Below, piece after piece: positions 7,748-17,286 of a stretch of DNA of 64,000 nt. The notes beneath the pieces are model-generated. The model saw nothing but the letters and a program-made list of their open reading frames with translations. It did not search any database and was not told the DNA's origin. Positions within the stretch are counted from its first letter, which is position 1; each line of letters begins with the position of its first letter. The stretch is taken from contig NZ_JAKLLH010000011.1 of NCBI RefSeq assembly GCF_023150235.1, positions 161,888 to 225,887 of the forward strand, written 5' to 3'. The position numbers and the translations under genes were made by a program. Origin of the DNA: Azonexus sp. Lineage in GTDB: Bacteria; Pseudomonadota; Gammaproteobacteria; Burkholderiales; Rhodocyclaceae.

Positions 7748-9027
7748 GCCGCTGGCGCTTTCTGCTGCCGCTGGCCGCCGCCAGCGCCTGGAACCGGCGT
7801 GCCACCCTGGGCCTGACCCTGCTCGCGGTCATCCTCGCCAGTACCCTGCTGCTCGCCGCCGAGCGCCTGCGCCACGATGCCCGCCACAGCTTCGCCCAGG
7901 CCGTCGCCGGCAGCGACCTGATCGTCGGCGCCCGGGGCAGCCCGCTGCAACTGGTCCTGCATGCGCTGTTCCGGGTTGGCGAGGCGAGCGGCCCGATCAG
8001 CTGGCGCAGCTACCGGCAGATCGCCGCCGATCCGGCGGTCGCCTGGAGCATTCCGCTGGCGCTCGGCGACTCGCATCGCGGCTACCCGGTGATCGGCACC
8101 AACGGCGATTACTTCCGGCATTTCCGGCACGGCCCGGGCATCCCGCTGCAATTTTCCGCCGGGCGGGCCTTTGCCGAGACCGGCCCGGGCCTCTTCGAAG
8201 CCGTGCTCGGTGCCGAGGCTGCCCGCCAGCTTGGCTATCGACCGGGCAGCCAACTCACCGTCAGCCATGGCAGCGGCCCGCTGCCCAGCGCCAGCCACCA
8301 GGACAAACCGCTGACTGTGGTCGGCGTCCTCGCCGCGACCGGCACCCCGGTTGATCGCGGCATCCACGTCCCCCTGGCTGCATTCACCGCGCTCCATCTC
8401 GACTGGCAAGGCGGCCAGCCCTTGCCCGGCCTGCAGATTCCCGCCGAACACGTCGCCAAGTTCGACCTGACGCCGCATGAGATCGACGCCTTCCTGCTCG
8501 GGCTGCACCAGCGCAGCACGGTCTTTTCGCTGCAGCGGCGGATTGCCGCCTTCCGCGACGAGCCGCTGCAGGCCGCCCTGCCCGGTATCGTCCTCGATCA
8601 GCTCTGGCACAGCCTGGCTTTTGGCGAACGCCTGCTGCGCGGACTATCCTGGCTGATTCTGGCGCTCAGCCTGTGCGGCATGCTGGCGGTGATGCTCGCC
8701 GGGCTCGGCGAGCGCCGGCGCGAACTGGCGATCCTGCGCGCCGTCGGCGCCGGGATGCCGCAGATTGCCGCCTTGCTGCTGCTCGAAAGCCTGCTCCTCG
8801 GCCTGCTCGGCACCGCCGCCAGCGTGCTGCTGCTGGCCGGGCTGACCAGCCAGTGCGCCCCCTGGCTGGCCACCCACTGGGGTATCGTCGGGCAATCGCC
8901 GTGGCCGCAAGGCGATGAATTGCCCCTGCTCGCGGCCATCCTGGCCACCGCGCTGCTCGCCGGCCTGTTGCCGGCCTGGCGCGCCAGCCGGCTGGCCCTG
9001 GCCGACGGCTTGACCCCACGCTTGTAA
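7744..9027 (+). CDS. ABC transporter permease, FtsX/MacB type (ZrgC-like)
   Basis: A 427-residue permease with an N-terminal membrane helix (about residues 15-37), a large periplasmic MacB-like domain (about 38-285), and three C-terminal membrane helices with the FtsX-type loop GLGERRRELAILRAVGAG. The final WRASRLALADGLTPRL is typical of this class. The start overlaps the stop of the 51-residue gene. Together with the upstream ATPase it should form a type VII ABC system that moves or releases a ligand at the periplasmic face rather than a classical importer. Confidence 0.85.
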   Translation: MSRWRFLLPLAAASAWNRRATLGLTLLAVILASTLLLAAERLRHDARHSFAQAVAGSDLIVGARGSPLQLVLHALFRVGEASGPISWRSYRQIAADPAVAWSIPLALGDSHRGYPVIGTNGDYFRHFRHGPGIPLQFSAGRAFAETGPGLFEAVLGAEAARQLGYRPGSQLTVSHGSGPLPSASHQDKPLTVVGVLAATGTPVDRGIHVPLAAFTALHLDWQGGQPLPGLQIPAEHVAKFDLTPHEIDAFLLGLHQRSTVFSLQRRIAAFRDEPLQAALPGIVLDQLWHSLAFGERLLRGLSWLILALSLCGMLAVMLAGLGERRRELAILRAVGAGMPQIAALLLLESLLLGLLGTAASVLLLAGLTSQCAPWLATHWGIVGQSPWPQGDELPLLAAILATALLAGLLPAWRASRLALADGLTPRL

Positions 9028-9038
9028 ACCACACCCCC

Positions 9039-9809
9039 ATGCACCAGGCTGCCCGCTTCCCCTTCCCGCCACCGCAAGCAGCACAGCGTCGGCCCCTGAA
9101 CCGGCCCTCAACCCGGCCCTCAACCCGACGCCACCGCTGCCTTGCTGCAGCTTTTGGCTGCCACCTGGTCGACCTCCTGATCCGCCTTCCTATCCGCCTG
9201 CTGGCCCCGCTGCTGGCGCTATGGCTCGCCGCGCCTGCGCTCGCCGCCACCCCGGGCGAAGCGGCCGGCCCGCAACGCCTGCAAGCCGTCACCCCGGCCA
9301 AACCGGGTCTGCGCCACAGCTACCGGGAACTGCGCTGGGAGGAACTGCAACCCCGGGACTGGGACCCGGCGGCCAGCTTCAAGAAGCTTGACCTGAGCAA
9401 GCTCAAGGACAGCGACCCGCGCGCCATCGCAGCGCTGCAGGAATTGCGCAGCGCCTGGGACCGGGCGCCGGTGCGCAAGGAAATCGATGGCTGGCAGGTA
9501 CGCATCGCCGGCTACGTGATTCCGCTCGAACGGCGCGGCGAGCGGGTCAGCGAATTGCTGCTGGTGCCGTATTTCGGCGCCTGCATCCACAGCCCGCCAC
9601 CGCCGGCAAACCAGACCATTCATGTCGTGCTGAACAAACCCCAGGCCGGCATCCAGACCATGGATACCTTCTGGATCAACGGCCAGCTCAGCGTGGGCCG
9701 TGGCGACAGCGGCCTCGGCGTCTACGCCTACCGCATCCGTGCCGAGCGGCTCGATCCCTTCGCCATCCCGCGCGCTCAGGGGACCAGCCAGACCGCGAGC
9801 GGACGATAG
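9039..9809 (+). CDS. DUF3299 exported protein (ZrgD-like)
   Basis: A 256-residue protein with a long basic N-terminus and a hydrophobic segment (residues 45-70, ending ALAATPGE) that looks like a signal peptide; a later start would give a more normal signal. The mature part carries VPYFGACIHSPPPPANQ, the hallmark of DUF3299, often found beside DUF2796 and MacB-like transporters. It starts 11 bases after the permease stop and completes the metal-uptake operon. Just inside its start a 12-13 base CCGGCCCTCAAC unit is repeated (9105-9130), which may have lengthened the N-terminus. It overlaps the convergent thpR gene by 34 bases. Confidence 0.75.
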   Translation: MHQAARFPFPPPQAAQRRPLNRPSTRPSTRRHRCLAAAFGCHLVDLLIRLPIRLLAPLLALWLAAPALAATPGEAAGPQRLQAVTPAKPGLRHSYRELRWEELQPRDWDPAASFKKLDLSKLKDSDPRAIAALQELRSAWDRAPVRKEIDGWQVRIAGYVIPLERRGERVSELLLVPYFGACIHSPPPPANQTIHVVLNKPQAGIQTMDTFWINGQLSVGRGDSGLGVYAYRIRAERLDPFAIPRAQGTSQTASGR

Positions 9810-10330
9810 CTGGCGCCGGCGGCAGTCCGCGTCGACGCCAGCAGTGCGAAGCCACTCACCGGCCAGGCCGGCAGAGTCAGCGATAGCCCATCCGGTGGCG
9901 TTCGTCCCGGTTTGCGCAGCAGCGTGAGATGCGGAAAAAACGCTCGCCCGGCGTCGCCGATGGAAAAACCGGCCTTTTCCACGGTCGACCGTAAATAAGC
10001 CGAAAAATCGCTCAATTCCGGCGCTGCCTGCTGCAGGCCGGCCCACAGCAACTGCTGGCGAGGCCAGTAGCCGAGCCGGTCGAGTTGCAGCGTGAATGGG
10101 CGCCAGGCGGCAGCAGCGCTGCTGGCGGCAAGGTTCAAGACAGGCAAGCGGGCAGCGCCAACATCGCCGAGGAAAAGCAGGGTCAGGTGGAGATTGGCGG
10201 CCGGCAGCGCGCGGCCACCGTAGTCGCGGGCCAGCCCTGCGGCCCGCCCGGCCAGGGCTGCTGCCAATTGCGGCGGCGGCAGCAGCGCGAAAAAAAGGCG
10301 CAGCCGTTCGTCGGCTGCGCCTTGGCTCAA
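9776..10330 (-). CDS. thpR: RNA 2',3'-cyclic phosphodiesterase (2'-5' RNA ligase family)
   Basis: About 184 residues with two HxT catalytic motifs, HLTLLFLG and HLTLLRKP, which define the 2H phosphoesterase superfamily. The family opens RNA 2',3'-cyclic phosphates in vitro; its cellular role is unclear. The open frame extends to 10411 but that would run into iscX, so the TTG at 10330 just after the iscX stop is the likely start. It is the last gene of the isc operon transcript and ends tail-to-tail with the DUF3299 gene. A copy of the CGGTCGACCG palindrome lies within the coding region. Confidence 0.8.
   Translation of the reverse strand: MSQGAADERLRLFFALLPPPQLAAALAGRAAGLARDYGGRALPAANLHLTLLFLGDVGAARLPVLNLAASSAAAAWRPFTLQLDRLGYWPRQQLLWAGLQQAAPELSDFSAYLRSTVEKAGFSIGDAGRAFFPHLTLLRKPGRTPPDGLSLTLPAWPVSGFALLASTRTAAGASYRPLAVWLVP
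9980..9993. repeat. CACGGTCGACCGTG palindrome, one mismatch (inside thpR)
   Basis: Reads CACGGTCGACCGTA, 13 of 14 positions of the dispersed palindrome, flanked by A/T-rich bases as in the intergenic copies. Confidence 0.6.
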
Positions 10331-10340
10331 GCATTCAGCC

Positions 10341-10535
10341 TCAGGCGACTTCGTCGATCCAGGCCTGCTGGATGGCTTCGAGGATTTTTTCGCCACAATG
10401 CTTGGGATCATCGTTGAAGCCCGGCAGCGCCATCACCCAGTCGCGCAGGTCGACAAAATTGATGCGCAGCGGGTCCTGGTCGGGATGGGCCTCGGACAAC
10501 TCGATGGCGATGTCGTTGATATCGGTCCATTTCAT
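10341..10535 (-). CDS. iscX: IscX, Fe-S cluster assembly protein
   Basis: A 64-residue acidic protein starting [22 protein letters not shown] and containing the DLRDWVMALPGF motif of IscX (YfhJ), which binds IscS and iron and tunes the rate of cluster building. Length is as in E. coli. The ATG overlaps the fdx stop (ATGA), so it is coupled to the ferredoxin gene in the isc operon. Confidence 0.95.
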   Translation of the reverse strand: MKWTDINDIAIELSEAHPDQDPLRINFVDLRDWVMALPGFNDDPKHCGEKILEAIQQAWIDEVA

Positions 10536-10876
10536 TTGCGGTGCCCCTCCTTGGCCATGTTGATGCTGTACTTGGGAATCTCGACCACCAGCGGCGTGCT
10601 GCCGACGATGGCCTGGCAGCCCAGGCGCGAATTCGGCTCCAGGCCCCAGGCCTTGTCGAGCAGGTCTTCCTCGATTTCCTCGGCAGCCTCAAGCGAATTG
10701 AAGCCTTCACGAACGATCACATGGCAGGTGGTGCAGGCGCAGGACATTTCGCAGGCATGGTCGAGCGGAATGTCGTTCTGCAGCAGGTTTTCGCAGATCG
10801 ACTTGCCGACTTCGGCCTCGATCACCGCCCCGTCCGGGCACAGTTCCACATGCGGCAATACGATCATCTGGGTCAT
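10532..10876 (-). CDS. fdx: ISC [2Fe-2S] ferredoxin
   Basis: A 114-residue adrenodoxin-type ferredoxin. The cluster ligands are at the expected places: C42, C48 and C51 ([10 protein letters not shown]) and C87 (RLGCQAI); the extra C46 is also present in E. coli Fdx. It supplies electrons to IscS/IscU during cluster assembly. Its start overlaps the hscA stop by four bases. Confidence 0.96.
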   Translation of the reverse strand: MTQMIVLPHVELCPDGAVIEAEVGKSICENLLQNDIPLDHACEMSCACTTCHVIVREGFNSLEAAEEIEEDLLDKAWGLEPNSRLGCQAIVGSTPLVVEIPKYSINMAKEGHRK

Positions 10877-12765
10877 TTTTCTTCTCCGTGCGGCGTCAGC
10901 GCCTGCAATTCATCGACCGAGCGCCCGGCCAGCGCGCGCTTGATACTCTGGTCCATGCGGCGATGGGCGAATTCCTGGGTTTCGTAGCCCAAGTCGTCCA
11001 TCGCGATATTGATCAGGCGGCGGTTGTCACCGGCCACGGTTTCGCGCAGCTTGGCGATGGTCGCCTTGATTTTCTCGGTTTCGGCCGCCGACAGCAGGTG
11101 CGGGTCTTCGGCCAGCGCCGCCTCGGTCGCCTCGATCATCCGCTCGGCTTCGACCTGCGCCTCGCGCAGCGCCCGCGTCATCGCATCGTCCTTGGCGTGG
11201 GTCATCGAGGCTTTGAGCATCTCGGCGATTTCGTCGTCGGACAGGCCATATGAGGGCTTGACCGTGATGCTCGCCTCGGTCCCCGAGGTCTGTTCGCGCG
11301 CGGTGACCGACAGCAGGCCGTCGGCATCGACCTGGAAGGTGACGCGGATACGCGGCGCGCCAGCGACCATCGGCGGAATCCCGCGCAGCTCGAAACGCGC
11401 CAGCGAACGGCAATCGGCAACCATTTCGCGCTCGCCCTGGACGACCTGGATCGCCATCGCCGTCTGCCCGTCCTTGTAGGTGGTGAATTCCTGAGCGCGC
11501 GCGGTGGGGATCGTCGAATTGCGCGGAATCACCTTTTCGACCAGGCCGCCCATGGTTTCCAGACCCAGCGACAGCGGGATCACGTCGAGCAGCAGCCAGT
11601 CGTCCTTGCCCGTCTTGTTGCCGGCCAGCAGGTTGGCCTGGGTCGCGGCGCCGAGCGCCACCACCTTGTCCGGATCGAGGTTGGTCAGCGGCTCCTGGCG
11701 GAAGAAATCGCCGACCGCCTTCTGCACCTGCGGCATCCGCGTTGCGCCGCCAACCATCACCACGCCCTTGACGTCGTCGACGCGCAAACCGGCGTCGCGC
11801 AAGGCCTTCTTGACCGGCTGCAGGGTCTTGGAAATCAGCGTCTGGGTGATTTCGGCAAAGCTCGCGACGTCGAGCTTGACGTCGACCAGCTCGCCCGAAT
11901 TGAGGCGGGCAGTGATCGGCGCCTCGGGGTTCAGGGTCAGGAATTCCTTGGCCTCGCGGCAGCGCATCATCAGCAGCCGCGCGTCTTCCGGCGACAAGGG
12001 CTGCAGGCGTGCCTGCTCGATCACCCAGCAGAAGATGCGGTGGTCGAAATCGTCGCCACCCAGTGCCGAATCGCCACCGGTCGCCAGGACCTCGAAGACG
12101 CCCTTGGTCAGCTTGAGGATGGAAATATCGAAAGTGCCACCGCCCAGATCGTAGACCGCATACACGCCTTCGGCGGCGTTATCGAGACCATAGGCAATCG
12201 CAGCGGCAGTCGGTTCGTTGAGCAGGCGCAGCACATTGAGACCGGCGAGGCGCGCCGCGTCCTTGGTCGCCTGGCGCTGGGCATCGTCGAAATAGGCGGG
12301 CACGGTGATCACCGCGCCGACCAGCTCGCCGCCGAGTGCGGCTTCGGCGCGGAGCTTGAGGTTTTTCAGGATGTCGGCCGAGACCTCGACCGGGCTCTTG
12401 ATCCCGGTGATCGTCTTCAGCTTGACCATGCCCGGCGCTTCGATGAAGTCGTAAGGCATGGATTCAAGGTGAGCGATGTCCTTCAGGCCGCGGCCCATGA
12501 AGCGCTTGACCGAAACAATGGTGTTCTTCGGGTCGAGCGCCTGCTGCTTCTGCGCGTCGTAGCCGGCTTCATAGCTGCCGTCGGCATGGTAGCGAACCAC
12601 CGAAGGCAGCAAGGGACGGCCCTGGTCATCGTTGAGGCAGACCGCGAGGCCGCTGCGGACCGTCGCAACCAGGGAATTGGTCGTGCCGAGGTCGATACCG
12701 ACCGCCAGTTTGTGTTCGTGCGGAGCTGCGGATTCGCCGGGTTCGGCGATCTGGAACAGAGCCAT
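10873..12765 (-). CDS. hscA: Fe-S protein assembly chaperone HscA
   Basis: A 630-residue Hsp70-family protein: nucleotide-binding domain with [13 protein letters not shown] (from about residue 22), [31 protein letters not shown] and [12 protein letters not shown], then the substrate-binding domain with an ALLAP-less, HscA-type sequence. It takes IscU from HscB, binds the LPPVK motif of IscU and uses ATP to release the cluster. It starts 14 bases after hscB. Length matches the family (616-630). Confidence 0.96.
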   Translation of the reverse strand: MALFQIAEPGESAAPHEHKLAVGIDLGTTNSLVATVRSGLAVCLNDDQGRPLLPSVVRYHADGSYEAGYDAQKQQALDPKNTIVSVKRFMGRGLKDIAHLESMPYDFIEAPGMVKLKTITGIKSPVEVSADILKNLKLRAEAALGGELVGAVITVPAYFDDAQRQATKDAARLAGLNVLRLLNEPTAAAIAYGLDNAAEGVYAVYDLGGGTFDISILKLTKGVFEVLATGGDSALGGDDFDHRIFCWVIEQARLQPLSPEDARLLMMRCREAKEFLTLNPEAPITARLNSGELVDVKLDVASFAEITQTLISKTLQPVKKALRDAGLRVDDVKGVVMVGGATRMPQVQKAVGDFFRQEPLTNLDPDKVVALGAATQANLLAGNKTGKDDWLLLDVIPLSLGLETMGGLVEKVIPRNSTIPTARAQEFTTYKDGQTAMAIQVVQGEREMVADCRSLARFELRGIPPMVAGAPRIRVTFQVDADGLLSVTAREQTSGTEASITVKPSYGLSDDEIAEMLKASMTHAKDDAMTRALREAQVEAERMIEATEAALAEDPHLLSAAETEKIKATIAKLRETVAGDNRRLINIAMDDLGYETQEFAHRRMDQSIKRALAGRSVDELQALTPHGEEK

Positions 12766-12779
12766 AGACGCTTTCTTTC

Positions 12780-13307
12780 TCAGTCGTCGAGCGACGCCAG
12801 CGCGTCGTCGATCTCATGCAACAATTTTTCGAGGAACATCAGCCGGCGCACCCGGTCGGTGGCCAGCGGGTAATCGTGGCACTCGTCGAGCAGTTCGCCC
12901 AATTCGTCGTAACGGCCGCGCAGATCGCCGGCAAGGCGCTGGTGGAGGTGCTCCAGCTCGTGGTGATCGCCGCCGGTGCGCGCCTCGGCCACGGCTTCCC
13001 GCCACTCCATCTGCTCGATCAGGAAATCGGCCGGCATCGCGGTATTGCTCTCGGCCTGCAGGTCGTGGCCGGCGAGTTCGAGCAGATATTTGGCGCGTTC
13101 CAGCGGCTTCTTCAGCGTCTGGTAAGCCTCGTTGGCTCGCGTCGCCCACTGCATCGACAAACGCCGCTCAAGCTCGGAGCCGTGCGCAAAGCGGTCGGGG
13201 TGCACCTGTGCCTGGACATCGCGGTAACGCGAGTCCAGTTCCGACAGATTGAGCCGAAACGACTTCGGCAGTTCAAACAGGGAGAAGAAATCGGCAGTCA
13301 GGTCCAT
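12780..13307 (-). CDS. hscB: Co-chaperone HscB
   Basis: A 175-residue J-domain protein with HPD at residues 36-38 (QVHPDRF) and the C-terminal three-helix domain that binds IscU. It presents IscU to HscA and stimulates its ATPase. The start ATG lies 27 bases after the stop of the HEPN gene, so although a foreign-looking pair separates it from iscA it is still within the isc transcription unit. Confidence 0.95.
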   Translation of the reverse strand: MDLTADFFSLFELPKSFRLNLSELDSRYRDVQAQVHPDRFAHGSELERRLSMQWATRANEAYQTLKKPLERAKYLLELAGHDLQAESNTAMPADFLIEQMEWREAVAEARTGGDHHELEHLHQRLAGDLRGRYDELGELLDECHDYPLATDRVRRLMFLEKLLHEIDDALASLDD

Positions 13308-13334
13308 TCAGTCCACTATCCTGCAAGCAGGTCA

Positions 13335-13706
13335 TCAACATGTTGCCAAAGCAGCCGCGCATCCGATTGATGCCTGCGCACGATCCAGGGGATCGTCAGC
13401 ACACAGCAGGCCTTCCTCATAGCGTGTCTGCACCGAATAGATGGAATACTCCATCAAGGGCCAGAAAGTAAGGACATCGGCACCCTGCTCTTCCAGCAAA
13501 CGCAAGAGGCGACGCAGATCGTGCGTTCTCGGGCAATCGACGCCGCAGCGAAGCAACCATGCTTTCAGGGTCTTCTCGATACTTTGCCGAACATGAAAAC
13601 CAAAGATCGAATCTGCAAAAGCCGGATTACTCCCCATTCCGACCAGGGCATCGAGGTCCAGCCTTGCCATCCGGATCATGGATCGGGCTGCTTCAATGCC
13701 TGGCAT
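13335..13706 (-). CDS. HEPN-domain protein (candidate toxin)
   Basis: A 123-residue helical protein. It has the HEPN pattern of a paired nucleotidyltransferase: IRMARLDLDAL, RQSIEKTLKAWLLRCGVD and the conserved THDLRRLLRLL, with YSIYSVQTRYEEG near the end. HEPN partners in MNT/HEPN modules are RNases that are silenced by their partner. The strict R-x4-6-H motif is not clear here, so nuclease activity is uncertain. The open frame reaches 13724 but that codon is GTG; the ATG at 13706 has a good AGGA upstream. It overlaps the MNT gene by about 14 bases. Confidence 0.8.
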   Translation of the reverse strand: MPGIEAARSMIRMARLDLDALVGMGSNPAFADSIFGFHVRQSIEKTLKAWLLRCGVDCPRTHDLRRLLRLLEEQGADVLTFWPLMEYSIYSVQTRYEEGLLCADDPLDRAQASIGCAAALATC

Positions 13707-14040
13707 ACAGCACTTTTCCTTCACGACAAACCTGGGCCAGGAGCGGACTGATCCTCTGTCCGGCTAGCAGTTCATCGCTACTGTAAAGAAGGATGTCCGC
13801 CGCCAGCGCACACTCACGAATGGCCATATTGACGCGCAGCAACTCCTTGCGCCGGCTTCTCTCCAGAGAAAAAGGCTCCTTTTCGACCACCAGCAGATCG
13901 ACATCCGAATCGTCCGTCGGTGTTCCCCATGCCTGGGAGCCGAAAAGGATCACTTTCTCGGGCTTGGCCACCGCGACGATGCGATCGACCATCTGCCTGA
14001 TCCGCTCATCGATAGTCGGCATCACTAACTCCGCAGTCAT
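13693..14040 (-). CDS. MNT minimal nucleotidyltransferase (candidate antitoxin)
   Basis: A 115-residue protein with the nucleotidyltransferase motif GSx10DxD (GSQAWG, then DVDLLV at about residues 34-49). In MntA/HepT-type pairs this enzyme adds AMP units to the HEPN RNase and blocks it. Gene order here (MNT first, HEPN second, overlapping) fits such modules. It begins 12 bases after iscA, so it is embedded in the isc operon. ATG start; an internal ATG seven codons in is also possible. Confidence 0.82.
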   Translation of the reverse strand: MTAELVMPTIDERIRQMVDRIVAVAKPEKVILFGSQAWGTPTDDSDVDLLVVEKEPFSLERSRRKELLRVNMAIRECALAADILLYSSDELLAGQRISPLLAQVCREGKVLYARH

Positions 14041-14052
14041 ATCCCTTCACCT

Positions 14053-14376
14053 TCAGACGTTGAAGGACTCGCCGCAGCCGCACTGATCCTTGACGTTCGG
14101 GTTATTGAACTTGAAGCCTTCGTTCAAGCCTTCGCGGGTGTAGTCAAGTTCCATACCGTCCAGGTAAGGCAGGCTCTTGGCGTCGACAAAGACCTTGACG
14201 CCGTGAGCCTCGAAGACATGATCCTCTTCGTTCGTCTCATCGACGAATTCGAGCTTGTAGGCCATGCCGGAACAGCCGCTGGTGCGCACCCCGAGGCGCA
14301 GGCCGATGCCTTTGCCCCGCTTGGCAAGAAAGTTGGCGACATGCTGGGCTGCCTTATCACTCAAGGTGACCGCCAT
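14053..14376 (-). CDS. iscA: Iron-sulfur cluster assembly protein IscA
   Basis: A 107-residue A-type carrier. The three metal-binding cysteines are present: C35 ([10 protein letters not shown]), C99 and C101 (DQCGCGESF). It carries iron or clusters from the IscU scaffold to target proteins. It starts 2 bases after the iscU stop. Confidence 0.96.
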   Translation of the reverse strand: MAVTLSDKAAQHVANFLAKRGKGIGLRLGVRTSGCSGMAYKLEFVDETNEEDHVFEAHGVKVFVDAKSLPYLDGMELDYTREGLNEGFKFNNPNVKDQCGCGESFNV

Positions 14377-14378
14377 GC

Positions 14379-14762
14379 TTATTCTCCGTGCTTCTTCTTG
14401 TAATCGGCCACGGCTGCCTTGATCGCATCCTCGGCCAGAATCGAACAGTGGATTTTAACTGGCGGCAGGGCCAGCTCCTCGGCGATTTCGGTATTCTTGA
14501 TTTCCAGTGCCTGATCCACGGTCTTGCCCTTGACCCATTCGGTCACCAGCGAAGACGAGGCAATCGCCGAACCGCAACCGTAGGTCTTGAACTTGGCATC
14601 CTCGATCACGCCGGCCTTGTTCACCTTGATCTGCAATTTCATCACGTCGCCGCAAGCCGGCGCACCGACCATACCGGTACCGACACCGTCGTCTTCCTTG
14701 CCGAAAGAACCGACGTTGCGCGGGTTTTCATAGTGATCGATGACTTTGACGCTATAGCTCAT
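14379..14762 (-). CDS. iscU: Iron-sulfur cluster scaffold IscU
   Basis: A 127-residue scaffold with the three cluster ligands C37 (GAPACGD), C63 (YGCGSA) and C106 (KIHCSIL) plus the LPPVK motif (99-103) recognised by HscA. The open frame extends to 14828 but [16 protein letters not shown] at 14762 is the family start and has a Shine-Dalgarno (AGGAGA). About 100 non-coding bases separate it from iscS. Confidence 0.97.
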   Translation of the reverse strand: MSYSVKVIDHYENPRNVGSFGKEDDGVGTGMVGAPACGDVMKLQIKVNKAGVIEDAKFKTYGCGSAIASSSLVTEWVKGKTVDQALEIKNTEIAEELALPPVKIHCSILAEDAIKAAVADYKKKHGE

Positions 14763-14863
14763 GTTGTTTCTCCTAAATTCAGTAGCAATTGTTAGCCACC
14801 AGGATCGAGAGCCCGAAAAAGACTCCAACCCGCCCCTCGATCCTCGATCCTAAATCCCAATAA

Positions 14864-16081
14864 TCAGTGTGCAGCCCACTGCACCGTGCGGAGGTCGACA
14901 CCGTCCTGCACCATTTCCCACAGCGGCGACAGTTCGCGCAGCTTGCTGACCTTGGATTTCAACAGATCCACGGCATAGTCGACTTCCTCCTCGGTGGTGA
15001 AACGGCCAATCGAGAAACGGATCGAGCTGTGCGCCAGTTCGTCGTCGCGACCGAGAGCGCGCAGGACGTAGGACGGCTCCAGGCTGGCCGAGGTGCAGGC
15101 CGAACCGGAAGACACGGCCAGATCCTTGATCGCCATGATCATCGATTCACCTTCGATGTAGGCGAAGCTCATGTTCAGGTTGTGCGGCACGCGCTGTTCG
15201 AGGTCGCCGTTCACGTAGGTGTGTTCGATCTGCTGCAGCCCGGTGAGCAGCCTGTCGCGCAGGCGGCGGATGCGGGTGTTTTCCTCGACCATTTCTTCCT
15301 GCGCCAGGCGGAAGGCTTCGCCCATGCCGACGATCTGGTGCGTCGCCAGGGTGCCCGAGCGGAAACCGCGCTCGTGGCCGCCGCCGTGCATCTGCGCTTC
15401 CAGACGGACACGCGGCTTACGGCGGATGTAGAGGGCGCCGATGCCCTTGGGACCGTAGGTCTTGTGGGCCGAAAAGCTCATCAGGTCGACCTTGAGCTTG
15501 GCCAGGTCGATGTCGACCTTGCCGGTGGCCTGCGCGGCGTCGACGTGGAAGACCACGCCCTTCTCGCGGCAGATCTCGCCCATCTGCTCGATCGGCTGGA
15601 CCACACCGACTTCATTATTGACGAACATCACCGACGCCAGCACGGTATCGGGGCGGATCGCCGCCTTGAAGACTTCGAGATCGACCAGGCCGTTTTCCTG
15701 TACGTCGAGATAGGTCGCCTCGAAGCCCTGGCGTTCGAGTTCGCGCACGGTGTCGAGCACCGCCTTGTGTTCGGTCTTGACCGTGATCAGGTGCTTGCCC
15801 TTGGTCCCGGCGTAGAAATTGGCTGCGCCCTTGATCGCGAGGTTGTTGGATTCGGTCGCGCCGGAGGTCCAGACGATTTCCTTCGGATCAGCATTGACCA
15901 AGGCCGCAACCTGCGCCCGAGCCACTTCGACCGCTTCGTCGGCTTCCCAGCCGAAGGCGTGGGAACGCGAAGCGGGGTTACCGAACTTCTCGACCAGGTA
16001 GGGGATCATTTTTTCGGCGACACGCGGGTCGACCGGGGTCGTTGCCGAGTAATCCAGATAGATGGGGAGTTTCATCGTCAT
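14864..16081 (-). CDS. iscS: Cysteine desulfurase IscS
   Basis: A 405-residue class V aminotransferase-fold enzyme that takes sulfur from cysteine and passes it to IscU and to tRNA-thiolation proteins. The PLP lysine lies in [17 protein letters not shown] and the catalytic Cys in [17 protein letters not shown]. Two start codons are possible; the second ATG (16075) would give [18 protein letters not shown] exactly as in E. coli IscS. Confidence 0.97.
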   Translation of the reverse strand: MTMKLPIYLDYSATTPVDPRVAEKMIPYLVEKFGNPASRSHAFGWEADEAVEVARAQVAALVNADPKEIVWTSGATESNNLAIKGAANFYAGTKGKHLITVKTEHKAVLDTVRELERQGFEATYLDVQENGLVDLEVFKAAIRPDTVLASVMFVNNEVGVVQPIEQMGEICREKGVVFHVDAAQATGKVDIDLAKLKVDLMSFSAHKTYGPKGIGALYIRRKPRVRLEAQMHGGGHERGFRSGTLATHQIVGMGEAFRLAQEEMVEENTRIRRLRDRLLTGLQQIEHTYVNGDLEQRVPHNLNMSFAYIEGESMIMAIKDLAVSSGSACTSASLEPSYVLRALGRDDELAHSSIRFSIGRFTTEEEVDYAVDLLKSKVSKLRELSPLWEMVQDGVDLRTVQWAAH

Positions 16082-16109
16082 TCTCGCTCAGGTCGGTTTC
16101 GGGTTTTGC

Positions 16110-17270
16110 TCAAGCGGCACGAATGGCCGCCAGTCCCTGCAGGCTTCCGACAGTGACCCGCAAGGCGTTGATGAATTGTTCGATTTCGGTCTCGCTGTTG
16201 CCAACACCCAGGCTGACTCGCAACGCACCCCGGGCGATTTCCGGTGCCACGCCCATCGCCTGCAATACATGCGAAGGCTCGGGGTTGGCGCTGGAACACG
16301 CTGCGCCACTGGCGACGGCAAAACCGGCCCGGTCAAGCTTGCCGACCAGTGTTTCGCCATCGATACCGGGAAAGGCGAAGTAGCTGGTATTGGGCAATCG
16401 GTGGCTGTCGACCGCAAAAATGCTTGCCCCCAGCGCCGCCAAGCCGAACTCGAGATTGTCGCGCAATTTGCGCATGCGTGCCGGCGTTTCGGCAAGTTTG
16501 CGCCGTGCAAGTTCCGCAGCCAGGCCAAAACCGACAATCGCCGCAACATTTTCCGTTCCCGAACGCAGGCCGCGCTCATGGCCACCACCGGCAATCAAGG
16601 GCTGCAATTCGATCCGCTTGTCGAGGACCAAGGCGGCGGCCCCCTTGGGACCGCCGGCCTTGTGCGCCGACACGGTCAACGCGCCGACACCGGCAAAATT
16701 GAGGTCGCGAAACGACAGCGGCAACTTGCCCAGCGCCTGAACGGCATCGCTGTGGAACCAGGCACCGCTCCCCTTCGCCTCGCTGGCGAAGCTGGCCACG
16801 TCCTGCAGGGCGCCGGTCTCGTTGTTTGCCAGCATGATCGAGAGCAGGCTCGGGCGCTGCGCCAACAGGGCCGTATAGGCGACTGGCTCCAGCCGCCCCC
16901 CGGCATCGACCGGCAAATAGCGTACTTCCCAACCCTGGCGGGCCAGTTGCGCCGCCGGCTTGAGCACGCAGGGATGCTCAATGGCGGAGACAGCGATCAA
17001 ACCCGGGCGCAGACTGGCTGCGGCCCCCTTCAGGAAGAGGTTGTTGGCTTCGGAGCCACCGCTGACGAAAATCACCTCGGTCGGGTGCGCATCCAGCGCC
17101 AAGGCCACCTGCTGCCGGGCCTCGTCGACCGCCCGACGCGCGGCACGCCCGTACTCGTGACGGCTCGACGGATTGCCGAACTGCGTCCGCAGCCAAGGCG
17201 ACATCGCGTCGAAAACTTCCGGCAGCAGCGGGGTCGTCGCGTTGTGATCGAGGTAGACCGGGGCGAACAT
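16110..17270 (-). CDS. Second cysteine desulfurase, NifS/IscS-like
   Basis: A 386-residue cysteine desulfurase related to but clearly different from the adjacent IscS. The PLP lysine lies in TVSAHKAGGPKGAAALVL and the active-site Cys in ASGAACSSANPEPSHVL, followed by the extended catalytic loop of group I enzymes. It lies between iscR and iscS in the same operon. It could be a paralogue dedicated to another acceptor (for example tRNA or molybdenum-cofactor thiolation) or a spare IscS; sequence alone does not decide. Confidence 0.93.
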   Translation of the reverse strand: MFAPVYLDHNATTPLLPEVFDAMSPWLRTQFGNPSSRHEYGRAARRAVDEARQQVALALDAHPTEVIFVSGGSEANNLFLKGAAASLRPGLIAVSAIEHPCVLKPAAQLARQGWEVRYLPVDAGGRLEPVAYTALLAQRPSLLSIMLANNETGALQDVASFASEAKGSGAWFHSDAVQALGKLPLSFRDLNFAGVGALTVSAHKAGGPKGAAALVLDKRIELQPLIAGGGHERGLRSGTENVAAIVGFGLAAELARRKLAETPARMRKLRDNLEFGLAALGASIFAVDSHRLPNTSYFAFPGIDGETLVGKLDRAGFAVASGAACSSANPEPSHVLQAMGVAPEIARGALRVSLGVGNSETEIEQFINALRVTVGSLQGLAAIRAA

Positions 17271-17286
17271 CGGTGTGACCTTCCGC

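Noticed and set aside
14763-14863. Short direct repeat CTCGATCCTCGATCC between iscU and iscS
   Set aside because: Too short and local to be a meaningful repeat; no structure nearby.
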